From Selaginella moellendorffii (taxonomy: Eukaryota; Streptophyta; Lycopodiopsida; Selaginellales; Selaginellaceae): a stretch of DNA of 64,000 bases. The position numbers were made by a program, and so were the translations under genes. Below, in pieces: positions 23,930 to 33,507 of this stretch (position 1 is the first letter of the stretch; the number at the start of each line of letters is the position of its first letter). A model generated the notes under the pieces. That model was not told where the DNA came from. It searched no databases and saw only the letters and a program-made list of their open reading frames with translations. The stretch is from NCBI RefSeq assembly GCF_000143415.4, contig NW_003314311.1, forward strand, positions 633,673 through 697,672, in the 5' to 3' direction.

Positions 23930-24511
23930 CTAAAAGAACTTCCTAGTGGTTATCTCATCACCCAACACTTGAGTACAACCTTCTTGGGCTAAACTAGCCT
24001 TTCCTAGCTAAATTGGCTCCATTGGGGTCCAACCTCCACACTCTCCCTATTATACTTTTGGAACCCCCTACACCCCCCGGAGGGATGATCGGTTTAGGCT
24101 TTTATCGAACAATTTGTATTTGTATTCAGACTTGGATTTGGACTCTGTCTCGGTCTCAGTCTTGGTTCCATCTTAGACTCCATCTCGGACTCCATCTCAG
24201 GTCCATCTCCGACTCCATCTCGGGTTCATCTCAGACTCCATCTCGGGTCCATCTTGGGTCCATCTCGGATTGCATCTTGGACACTTCCACATATCATGTG
24301 TTGATCCTTTTGTGTCCCTTCTTTAAAGACTCGCTTATTACTCATTTCATAATTGTTCATCGAGCACTTCATTAGGAGTTCCACTCCCCCTCTCAACATT
24401 TCAAGTTAGAGTTTTTAGTCCATAAGTGTTACTTCTTTGGCTTCCACATCAGCCACTACCACGTGGCACCCTTTTGGCTCTTCTTTGGGGCCTAGAAATT
24501 TATGTCTCATA
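23930..24511 (-). repeat. Right part of the outer LTR split by element A
   Basis: It resumes the minus-orientation LTR (CTCATCACCCAACAC, then TTTTGGAACCCC), passes a short minisatellite (about 24140-24290) and ends TTATGTCTCATA near 24511. It is more diverged than the inner LTRs, consistent with being the oldest layer of the nest. Confidence 0.72.
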
Positions 24512-25296
24512 AGGGGATGATGTGAGGTTTAGATGTATGATGCCATATACTAATATTAGTGTATTGGGATTTTGATAATTGTCAAATTATTTTCAATCTA
24601 GACCACTCGTTCCTGTATATAAACTAGGGTTTTTGGGCTAATTGATATACACATTTCATACACTCATATAATTAGTTCTAAATTGTTATATTAATAATAT
24701 TTTAAGTAGTATTAACAATAAAAATAATAGAATATTATCTTTCCAAAGAAAACCATCCATTCCTATATAGCATAGTAAAAGATTTTATATTAGAAAAAAA
24801 AATTTTAAACCACTTTAATTATGAATGTAAAATAGTGAACCATATTAAAAACCATTTCTAATATGCATGTAAAACACCTGTAGTTGTAACTAAAAATATG
24901 ACCCATTTCAAAAACCATCTATAAAGAGGATCTATCTAAGCTAGTCTACTTGAAAGTAACTGTTAAGGATGTTAATGAACTTAGAAGTGTGTAGTCAAAG
25001 AAAAATCCTCAAAAGTTCACAATTCATTATGAAATCACAGTACTCTTAAAAATATGATTTTTGAGCCCAAATACCTTGTTTTTGAGAACTCAAACCATGG
25101 TGGCTAGAGCAATATCCTCTAGCTATTAGATTTATTGTGTGGACTTGAGGGGGCATTATGGGGGGAAAAACTATATATCATATAACAATTATTGAACTCC
25201 TTTTTTATTTTATTTATGGATTGTTAATCATTATTTTCTTGCATTTAAAACTTCCAGGCCAACTAAGATAGGATCCACTAATACATTTAAAGTCTT
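24512..25296. other. A/T-rich intergenic DNA, nothing recognised
   Basis: Low-complexity A/T-rich sequence follows the repeat island. I see no coding frame, RNA gene or mobile-element end in it. Confidence 0.5.
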
Positions 25297-25600
25297 TGTA
25301 AGTAACCAAAGAGAACAATTGAGAACCCTACTCTCTTGATACCCTACCCCTTGGGTTGAATTATAGCTCTCAAATTTTATTTATGCCGCAAGGAAGCATG
25401 ATGAATTGTAAGCAACCAAAGAGAATAACTCAAAAGATAATTTATAAATGTTCAAATATAAAGGGAAAGGGCCCATAAACAAAAGTGCACCCTTTTTTTT
25501 AATTGGTTAAGGGTTTTAGAATAATTGAGGTTAAGTGTCTTTGAGTTTGAATAATACTTAGCTGGGTGACATCCGGGAAGTCCAAATTCAGGAGCTTACA
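25297..25600 (+). mobile_element. Degenerate second TRIM copy
   Basis: A full 194-bp LTR (25407-25600, TGTAAGC...GCTTACA) is preceded by a remnant of another LTR start (25297 onward, TGTAAGTAACC) and about 80 bp of internal sequence. Part of that internal sequence (about 25325-25360) is inverted relative to the TRIM at 3103-3804. The copy carries many transitions to A or T, so it is much older. No target duplication is left. Confidence 0.8.
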
Positions 25601-26612
25601 ATCTCTATTCTTACTCTAATAACGATCATTTTTACTAGTAGTATCCACCACCACCTTTTATTTATATATAATAAATAATACCATCATTTTTGGTTTTGAC
25701 TTTGAATATATCAATCTGTTCTATAGTAAACCTTTTATCTAGATCCCAAGATAGCAAACCCTACAACAAATCTACTATATCCTTCTTTTCAATAATTTTA
25801 TATTAGTCTCTCTCAAAAAACTTTTTCATTTTATCCACCACCTTCATTCTCATCCCAGCTCATATCAAGATTTCTATGGACTGCAAAAGGGTTCCTTACA
25901 AATAGAACTCCAACTCCCCACATGTCCACACCTTTCTCAATCTTCTTAATCTTCTTAGAAATAACTTTTGAAGCCCTAAAACCTTTGGTGCCTCCTCAAG
26001 CAAGAAAATCTCCTATCTTTACCATAAAGTTGCTATGAACTTAAGGTGGATGTCCTATACAAATTCTCACTTTTGCAAACTTGCCAAGCCCACTAAATTG
26101 GAATATGATTTCCTTGATTGTTAGAACCTAATGAAAAATTACCATGCTAACGCAGAGTAGATTGCCACCCACACCCCCAAGCCCTCTGTGCCACTGCTCA
26201 TAGCTGTGAGCACACCATAACCCCCAAAAGCCCTTTGATTAGTTGTGAATTAATTTCTGTAAAATAAACTTACTAAACTTAAATTAGTCATACTTTAAGC
26301 TATGTGAATTAACATTTTATAACAATCCTCCCTCCAACCAAAGTCCTTATATGCAAGGACTACTTAGTGATTAATAAACTTGTGGTAATAACCAGCTATT
26401 CCCAAGAAACTCCTCAACTCAACAACATTTATTAGAGTCAGCTATTCCTCAATGATAGCAATCTTTTGTGGATAAATCTTGACTTTATCAGTAAAGACAA
26501 TATGGTCTAAATACTCACATTCAAATTGCACAAACTTGTATTTACTCTTCTTAGCATAAAGTTTATGCTTGCATAACAATTCCAACACTTTACACAAGTG
26601 GTCTATGCTTAA

Positions 26613-27020
26613 TCATATTCTTACTAAAAATAAGAATATCATCAAGGAAGATCTCCACAAAGTCATGCAAATACTCCCTAAACATGGGTCATGAGCCATA
26701 TAAAAGTTGCTAGTCACCATAAATTCAAAATGCCTAAAACTCATAGAGAAAGATGATTTTGCAATATCTATATCATTTAGAGCAATTTGATGATAACCAC
26801 TTTGCAAGTTGATATTGGTGAAAACTATGGTTTCCCCAAGTCTATCCAAGATATCATCTATGCATGGCATCAACATTTTATCCTTGACTGTCTTTTTATT
26901 TGAAGTATGGTAATTGATACACATTCGTATTGAGTTGTCTTTCTTTTTAACAAGCAAGACCAGTGCTCCAAATGGAGACTTGTTTGGCTGAATAAAGCTG
27001 TACTCAAGCAACTCAGTCAC
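26613..27020 (-). pseudogene. Ty3/gypsy reverse transcriptase fragment
   Basis: The frame reads PFGALVLLVKKKDNSIRMC and continues to FTNINLQSGYHQIAL, the first catalytic blocks of gypsy reverse transcriptase. The usual DLRSGYHQI is altered to NLQSGYHQI, with loss of the first acidic residue of that block. The frame breaks before the YxDD block, and the C-terminal connection part appears in another frame at 26381-26420. It is inactive. Confidence 0.85.
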
Positions 27021-28259
27021 TTGACACTTAGTATGATTTAGCCGAAATGGTCATTAATAGATTGGCTTGCCTAGTTCTAGCACAATTTCATGCTCAACTC
27101 CACACAAAGGTGGTAGGCCATGTGGTTGCTCAGCTGGGAACATGTCCTTGAACTCCTTGAAGTTCCTCCACTACTGCTAATTCTCCACGCAAAAACTTTG
27201 ATGTATCCAACTCTCAGATATACATCAAAAAGAGCTCATTCTCTTTATTGCACATTCAAAGACATTGCCAATATCAACTTGGTTAAGCTTGGAATGTTGC
27301 TTCCAAACCAAATATCATGTACACTACCATACTCAAGCTTCACATATCTAAGGCTCCACTTAATCTCGGGATCAACAAGCATGTGCCATCACATGCCAAG
27401 GATCATGTCCACATGACATAAATCCGCAAGGAAGAAATCTTCCACCATGGTGATCTTGCCAACTTTCACTAATAGGTTATGCACCACACCATTCCACTGC
27501 TGGTTCTTGGTGGCAGCTCCAAAAATTCTAAGGAATCACTTTAGTCACTAGCAGCTTGTACTCCTTGACCAGCTTTGCTAAAACAAAATTGTCAAAACTG
27601 CCATTGTCCAATAGAATGTATATGAACTATTTCCCATCAATCCCTCAATGAGATTTATCATCACTTCAAATCCTATTGAGTGTATGGGCAATCATGAAGA
27701 TATATTTCTTGTCTGGATTCTCCTTATATTGCATTTCATAGACTTTCCTACTCAAAGCTCTAGCATTCGTATTGAAAGGCTTGTTCTTCTTTTTCAACAG
27801 AGGATAATCTACCTTCTAATGGCCTTCCTCACCACACTTCTGGCAATGATTATGCATTTTCTTGGTAATTTGAGGCTTCTTGCTATTGCCTTGACCACCA
27901 TTACCACTGCCACCTTCCACATGAGACATCAAACCCCCACTACCACCACTACTCTCAGGAGGGGCTCCTCCCATGTTTGGCACCCTTGTCCTGAGGACAT
28001 GGCTCCCTCATCCACCAAGTTCCAAGCTTGTTCAAAAAGCTCCTCCAAAGACTTTGTTGCCTTGGAAGTTTTTAAGTGATCTCGCATCTCTTTGTTCATC
28101 TATAAAGTAGTCTTTCTAAACCTTCTCAGTGTAGTTGTTAGGCACATGACTCAGTAACATCTCAAACTTCTTGATGTACTTTTCCAGGCATAAATCGTCT
28201 TGCTTCAGTTACCAAAGCTTGCATCATGCATGAAAAGCATCATAGTGATGAGCAAATTC

Positions 28260-28713
28260 CTATTTGAAAGCTTCCTCAAATTCAATCAGCAACACCAAAG
28301 GTCCCTTGCCAGCAATGGTACATTGGTTCAAAAGGCAACTCCACCACTTTGTAGCCCAGCCTTTAAGTGCCACCTCTACGAGGATCAGTGCATCCTCATT
28401 CGGCAATCCTTGAATGTGAATCAGTTTCAAGGTCTTCCACAACCAGCTGAGCGCCTCATCCATAAGGACATTCAAACTCAAGAATCTGAGCTTGATCTAT
28501 GACACAACTCCTGCCACCTCAAGAATTCTCTATCTTCTTGATACGCTCATACATATCTGCCAAAGATCCATGCATATCAACTTCAAGGGTCTGGATATTG
28601 CTATTGAGGGCTTGTAATTCCAACACCACCTCATCCATCATCCAAGCCTCCACAGATGATTGATTAACAACTTCCTCCACATAATCCATAGTAGCAAACT
28701 CCTCTAATACCAA
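28260..28713 (-). pseudogene. Ty3/gypsy gag remnant
   Basis: Two frames (28519-28713 and 28260-28481) carry the gag start just inside the primer site and a retrotransposon gag core (DEALSWLWKT, ALKGWATKWW). A stop lies between them. A CCHC knuckle remnant (CQKCGEEGH followed by a stop, final Cys replaced by Tyr) lies further on at about 27811-27856. Confidence 0.65.
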
Positions 28714-28915
28714 TTGTTAAAACCTAATAAAGAATTACCATGCTTACGTAGAGCAGATCACTAACCAGCCACCCCCTCTGCACCACTGCTCACAGCTGTG
28801 AGCATGCTCCACTTCCACTGTATCCCCCAAAAGCCCTTGATTAGTTGTGAACTAATCTCTATAAAATAAACTGACTAAACTTAACTTAGTCATAGATGGA
28901 TTAACATTAATCCCA

Positions 28916-29836
28916 GGATTATAATATTCAGAGCTTGTACCCTTCTTGAAATAAAAGCCCCTAAAATCATAGAGGTGCTCTAGTCTCCATCTTCCATTTT
29001 GAAAACTCTCACAGTGTTCTCATGCTTGTAGTACCTCTTGTGCTTAGGGTCTAACAATACTAATCTTCTGCCATCGCAGTACCTCATGAGCCCAAACTAT
29101 GTTTAAATTAAAATATTTTAGTTTATTATAAAGAAATGCTTACTTTCAAATGCATCTTCAGTTAAGGAAAAGGTTTTAAAACCTTTTGACTATATAAAGG
29201 TGTTTTTAACTACACAGAGTCACTATAAACAAAACCAAATGATAATAAGCCTCAAATGGTACATGCACTTAACTAAGATCAAATGAAAGTTTTAAAGATC
29301 AACAGAAGCGAATCTAAAAAGCTTGTACTATGGAAAGGCTAGAAACAGTCTATGCATGGTTTGATTTACATGACATGGTAGATTCTAAGATTCTTTCATA
29401 TCTATGGGAGAATGATGAGACAGACAAGTCTAGAAGCTTCACTAGCGAAGCATGGAGGTGGCAGAAGTCTACAGAAATAGTATAGAAGATTTAGTGATGG
29501 CAAGAATTATTGTGGGAAATCAAAATCTTGATAGGAAGGAATAAGAAATTTTGAGAGCTTGGCACAATTTATCACAAGGCATGGCAGGAAATGTGGCAGA
29601 AACATGCAAAACAAACGTAAGTTAGTCAAAGATGGTGGGCATCATTACAGAGGCTTGAGGATAAGAATAGAGCAATCCGGCCAGGCCTGGACATAAATAG
29701 ATCCATAAATAGACCAAACAGTATATTGTTTTTGTTTCCTTCCCATTTGTTGTGTTGCATTTATTTTGTTCCAGGCGGCTAAACCAGTGTCATATCCCAC
29801 ATATATTATCCTTTGCTCAAAGCATTAGAAGCAGCA
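28916..29836. other. Intergenic region upstream of the P450 gene
   Basis: A/T-rich sequence with no convincing coding frame. Two ATAAATAGA-type motifs at about 29693-29712 lie roughly 130 bp before the P450 start codon and could be core-promoter TATA elements; this is inference only. Confidence 0.4.
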
Positions 29837-31310
29837 ATGGAGCTCCTCCAGCTAGTACTAGTAGGCTTACTTTCGCTCGTTCTCTACAAATTGGTGGGCA
29901 TTCTTCTCTTTAAGAACAATGGCAGCAGACCCCCTTCCCCAGGATTTTGTGTTCCAATCTTGGGTCATTTGCCTCTCCTCGGCAATCTCCCTCACATCTC
30001 CCTTCTTAATCTCTCCAGGAAGTTTGGAGGACTCATGCACCTCAAGCTCGGGCAAGTTGACACACTGGTCATCTCTTGCCCGGACGCCGCAAGAGAGCTT
30101 CTCAAGTTCCAAGACATCGCAACTTCTTCCAGGCCCGCGATCTCTTCCGCGAGATACTTTGGCTATGGAGGTGCCGGATTGGCCTGGGCGCCTTATGGGG
30201 AGCACTGGAGGAGCATCCGGAAGCTGTGCACTCTGGAGCTCCTCACGGCCAAGCGTGTCGAGTTCTTCCAGCCCATTCGCAAACAGGAGACCAGGATCTT
30301 CCTCCGCGAGCTTCTGGCGATGGCGGAGGAGGGCCGGGAGGTCGATTTGTCAACGATGATCAAGGATGTTACGTTCAACACCATCGCCAAGATGGTGATG
30401 AGCAAGAGCTACTCGGCCGGGAGCGCGACGAGCAAGGAAGAGATGGAGGAGGCCTTGTTCTTCAACCGGGCAATCACTCGCGCGTTTGAGCTCGGTGGTA
30501 GCATGCACATTGGTGATTTTGTTCCTTGGCTGGGATGGATGGACACGCAGGTTGCAAAGATCGAGGAAGTCCAGCACAGGATCGACCTGTTCTTGCAAAA
30601 GGAGATTGACACTCATCGCAAGAACTTTGGTGGCCAGCCGAAGGACTTTATCGACTTGATGATGTCCACGGGGGAGTTGACGGACGCTTCGCTTAAGGCA
30701 GTTTCGCTGGTACGTTGTAGTAAAGCTGTATGAAAATCTTTCTATGGACGGGAAAGTTGACGTGAAACTTTGCTGTGTGTTTAAGGACATGATCGCGGCT
30801 GGAACGGACACTTCGGCTGTTCTGATAGAGTGGGCGATGGCGGAGCTAATCAAGAACCCAGAATTCATGGACAAGGCTCGCAAGGAACTCAAGCAAGTGA
30901 TTGGCGATGGAAAGCTCATGGAAGACGAGGATATTTCCAGGCTCGAGTTCTTGCAAGCAATCGTCAAAGAGACTTTCCGGCTCCATCCGCCAGTTCCACT
31001 CTTGCTCCCTCATGAATCGATCGAGAGTTTTAGAGCTGGAGGATACACGTTCCCTGCCAGAACAAGGATCTTGATCAATGCCTACGCGATCGGGCGTGAC
31101 AAATCCACATGGAGGGATGCATCCAGGTTTGATCCGGATAGATTTCTGGGGAGCTGTGTGGATGTCAAGGGCCAGCACTTTGAGCTCTTGCCATTTGGAG
31201 CCGGGAGGAGGGGTTGCCCGGGGATTCATCTCGGTTTGACCACCGTTTACTACATTCTGGGCAATTTGGTTCATGCGTTTGACTGGATATGTCCGAGGTG
31301 TTTGGTTTGA
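29837..31310 (+). CDS. Cytochrome P450, CYP71 clan, with frameshifted C-terminus
   Basis: ER-anchored haem-thiolate monooxygenase; the substrate cannot be told. Two exons, 29837-30709 and 30786-31310, flank a 76-bp intron in phase 0. I chose the second ATG because it places MELLQLVLVGLLSLVLYKL as a normal membrane anchor. Visible motifs are WAPYGEHWRSIRKL (C-helix), AAGTDT (I-helix, start of exon 2), KETFRLHP (ExxR), FDPDRF and the haem loop FGAGRRGCPG with its cysteine. The protein ends early, ...HAFDWICPRCLV. The expected end (DMSEVFGLTVPRACPLKVF-type) is encoded in another frame at 31286-31384, so a short deletion with a frameshift removed about ten residues and scrambled the tail. The haem site is intact, but the lost tail normally helps shape the substrate pocket, so the gene may be a recent pseudogene. 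Confidence 0.88.
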
Positions 31311-31668
31311 CCGTGCCCAGGGCTTGTCCGCTCAAAGTTTTTCCGGTTGCAAGACCACCAACAAAAGCACTCAACATACATTAATTCCTAAAAATGTCAG
31401 AAATATAAAGATTATTCACTAAAAACCCTAAGCAAAACTTTAATTAATATCATTAAGTTCACTGGATCAATTGATTAAATTAACTCACTTTACTTTTTAA
31501 TGCATATTCTTCTCATTTTACTTTGATTAACTAATGTCCAAAACAACTATGTAATTCTCCAAAATCAAATTTTCGGTATATAGTTCCACCTTACCGATTT
31601 GCTCTCCTAACTTTGCTCCACATGCGCTTTGATTTTTTAGGGCGACCAAGTCGATCGATCACCCACCA

Positions 31669-33330
31669 ATGCATGCCCTGAAAATGCCATGGTTCCGCCT
31701 TCTAGGCCTCGTCCTCTCGCTCACTCTCGCCTTGCACTTCCTCCTCAAAGCCCAGCAATCGCCCAATCCATTCTTCTCCAGCTTCATCCTCTTAAATCAC
31801 ACGCTTCCTCCTCGCAGCAGCGACGAGAACGAGCAAGGCCTCCTCCCAGAAGTGTGGAAGCAAAAGGATGATCGCGGCCGCCAGTGCCTCAGCCGGTTCC
31901 AATACCAGTCGTATCGCCGCCACCCCTCCAGCCCCTCCCGCCCGTCCGATAGCCTCATCCAACGGCTCCGGGAGTACGAGGAGCTCCACGCTCGCTGCGC
32001 TGGAGAGGCCGACAAGTCACCACCGTCGCCGTCGGATCCCCCGTGCCAGTTCGTCGTGGCCGTCGGATACATGGGCCTCGGCAACAAGATGATCTCGCTC
32101 GTCGCGACCTTCATCTACGCGCTGCTCACGAACCGAGTTCTTCTCATCGCCGCCGCCGAAAACATGGATCGCCTCTTCTGCGAGCCGTTTCCTCAAAGTT
32201 CCTGGCTCCTCCCAAAGTCGAAGATGGATCTCCTGTACTCACTGAATGATTCTTTCCGGTTTGGCAGCGTTGTCAAGGCGTTTGGATCCGGAGAGTGCAA
32301 CACCAGCGGCGTCAAGTACCCCGGAACCGTGCTCGTCCGGATCACCCACGAGTATGATCGCGACGACACCAAGTTCTTCTGCGAGGAGCAGCAGGACGTG
32401 ATCCGGAGCCAAGTTCCCTGGGTGTTTGTCCGATCGAACGTCTTCTACGTCCCCAGCCTCTACTACGTTCCATCGTTCAAGTCGGAGATGGAGCGGCTCT
32501 TCCCCGGCGAGGACGCCATCTTTCATCATGCCACGAGGTACTTGCTCCACCCCTCAAACTCCGTCTGGAAGAGGACCACCCGGTTCTACGATTCTTACTT
32601 GGCGCACGCCGAGACGCTGGTTGGGATCCAGATGAGAGCGCCGCCTGGATTTGAGGGCGTCCGCAAGAACTACGCGAGAGAAGTTCTCCAGTGCGCTGTG
32701 GAGAACCGAGTTCTTCCAAACGTCACGCAGGAGGAGCCGGAGATCCTGGGAGAAACCAGCGAGATCAATCACAAAAACATCACTTTGGAGGATCAATCGC
32801 AAGCACTCACCTCAAAGAAGAGCTCCAATTCTTCTTCTTCTTCCGGCAGATCCATTGCCGTGCTGGTCACTTCGCTCAACCAAGCTCACCTCGAAGCGTT
32901 GCGAGCAACGTACTTAAACGCTGCCACCGAGGGAGGGATTCGAGTTAGCATCCATCAGCCAAGCCACGAAGAACATCAAAAAACCGGAGAAACTCACCAC
33001 GATGAGAAGGCCTTGATGGAGATCTTTCTTCTCTCGCTGGCTGACACTCTCATCACCAGCCCTCTGTCGACGTTTGGCTACGCCGCGCAAGGATTGGCGC
33101 ACCTCCGGCCCTGGCTCATGTGGATCCAACCCAATCCCGAGCACCCGGTGTGTACCAGGGTGTTCGCGTCGGATCCGTGCTTCCTAAACTTCGAGCCGTA
33201 TAGCTGCGATTGCAATCGGACTAGAGAGGAGACGACGCTGGAGAATCTCATCCGGCACTGCGAGGAGGACGAGCCGAATCGAAGATGGGTGAAGATCGAT
33301 AGCCGGAAAGAGAGAAACGCGAGCGACTAG
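31669..33330 (+). CDS. FUT: GT37 family fucosyltransferase (xyloglucan-type)
   Basis: Golgi type II glycosyltransferase that transfers fucose from GDP-fucose to cell-wall glycans such as xyloglucan or arabinogalactan. It is a single exon of 553 codons, close to the usual plant FUT length. An N-terminal signal anchor (FRLLGLVLSLTLALHFLL, residues 9-26) precedes a stem. The catalytic part has MGLGNKMISLVATFIYALL, the FCEPFPQSSWLLP block, VGIQMRAPPGF (the nucleotide-sugar Arg motif) and SPLSTFGYAAQGL near the C-terminus. A Ser/Asn-rich insert at residues 382-393 looks like a loop. The acceptor cannot be deduced. It starts about 360 bp after the P450 stop on the same strand. Confidence 0.93.
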   Translation: MHALKMPWFRLLGLVLSLTLALHFLLKAQQSPNPFFSSFILLNHTLPPRSSDENEQGLLPEVWKQKDDRGRQCLSRFQYQSYRRHPSSPSRPSDSLIQRLREYEELHARCAGEADKSPPSPSDPPCQFVVAVGYMGLGNKMISLVATFIYALLTNRVLLIAAAENMDRLFCEPFPQSSWLLPKSKMDLLYSLNDSFRFGSVVKAFGSGECNTSGVKYPGTVLVRITHEYDRDDTKFFCEEQQDVIRSQVPWVFVRSNVFYVPSLYYVPSFKSEMERLFPGEDAIFHHATRYLLHPSNSVWKRTTRFYDSYLAHAETLVGIQMRAPPGFEGVRKNYAREVLQCAVENRVLPNVTQEEPEILGETSEINHKNITLEDQSQALTSKKSSNSSSSSGRSIAVLVTSLNQAHLEALRATYLNAATEGGIRVSIHQPSHEEHQKTGETHHDEKALMEIFLLSLADTLITSPLSTFGYAAQGLAHLRPWLMWIQPNPEHPVCTRVFASDPCFLNFEPYSCDCNRTREETTLENLIRHCEEDEPNRRWVKIDSRKERNASD

Positions 33331-33507
33331 CTAGAGATTCTTTTGGTGGATTCACCTAAGAAGATTTTGCGGCTCCTCTGCCCTGATTTTAGGGCTCTTC
33401 ACACATCATAGCCAATGTCTGAAATGTGGCGGGAAAATTCTAGAACTGGCGGGAAAATGGAGAATGATGCTAGGTTTTAAGCGCTTGTGCTTGTGGCGTC
33501 TTCGCGG

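Larger units (their letters stand above)
26119..28915 (-). mobile_element. Deleted, decayed Ty3/gypsy retrotransposon
   Basis: Two related repeats of about 200 bp flank the element: 26119-26324 (3' LTR) and 28715-28915 (5' LTR, right end less certain), each starting TGTTA on the plus strand. A purine tract (inverse of 26325-26340) adjoins the 3' LTR, and an inverted TTGGTATTAGAGG primer site (28702-28714) adjoins the 5' LTR. Inside, on the minus strand, are gag, a zinc knuckle with a stop, a protease remnant with LLDNGSFDNF (about 27590-27612), reverse transcriptase, and the connection motif LRSFLGIAGYYHK (26381-26420). RNase H and integrase are absent. At 2.8 kb it is far shorter than an intact element. 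Confidence 0.82.

Noticed and set aside
28260-28481. Independent small gene
   Set aside because: The frame is the gag core of the gypsy element, flanked by its primer site and LTR.
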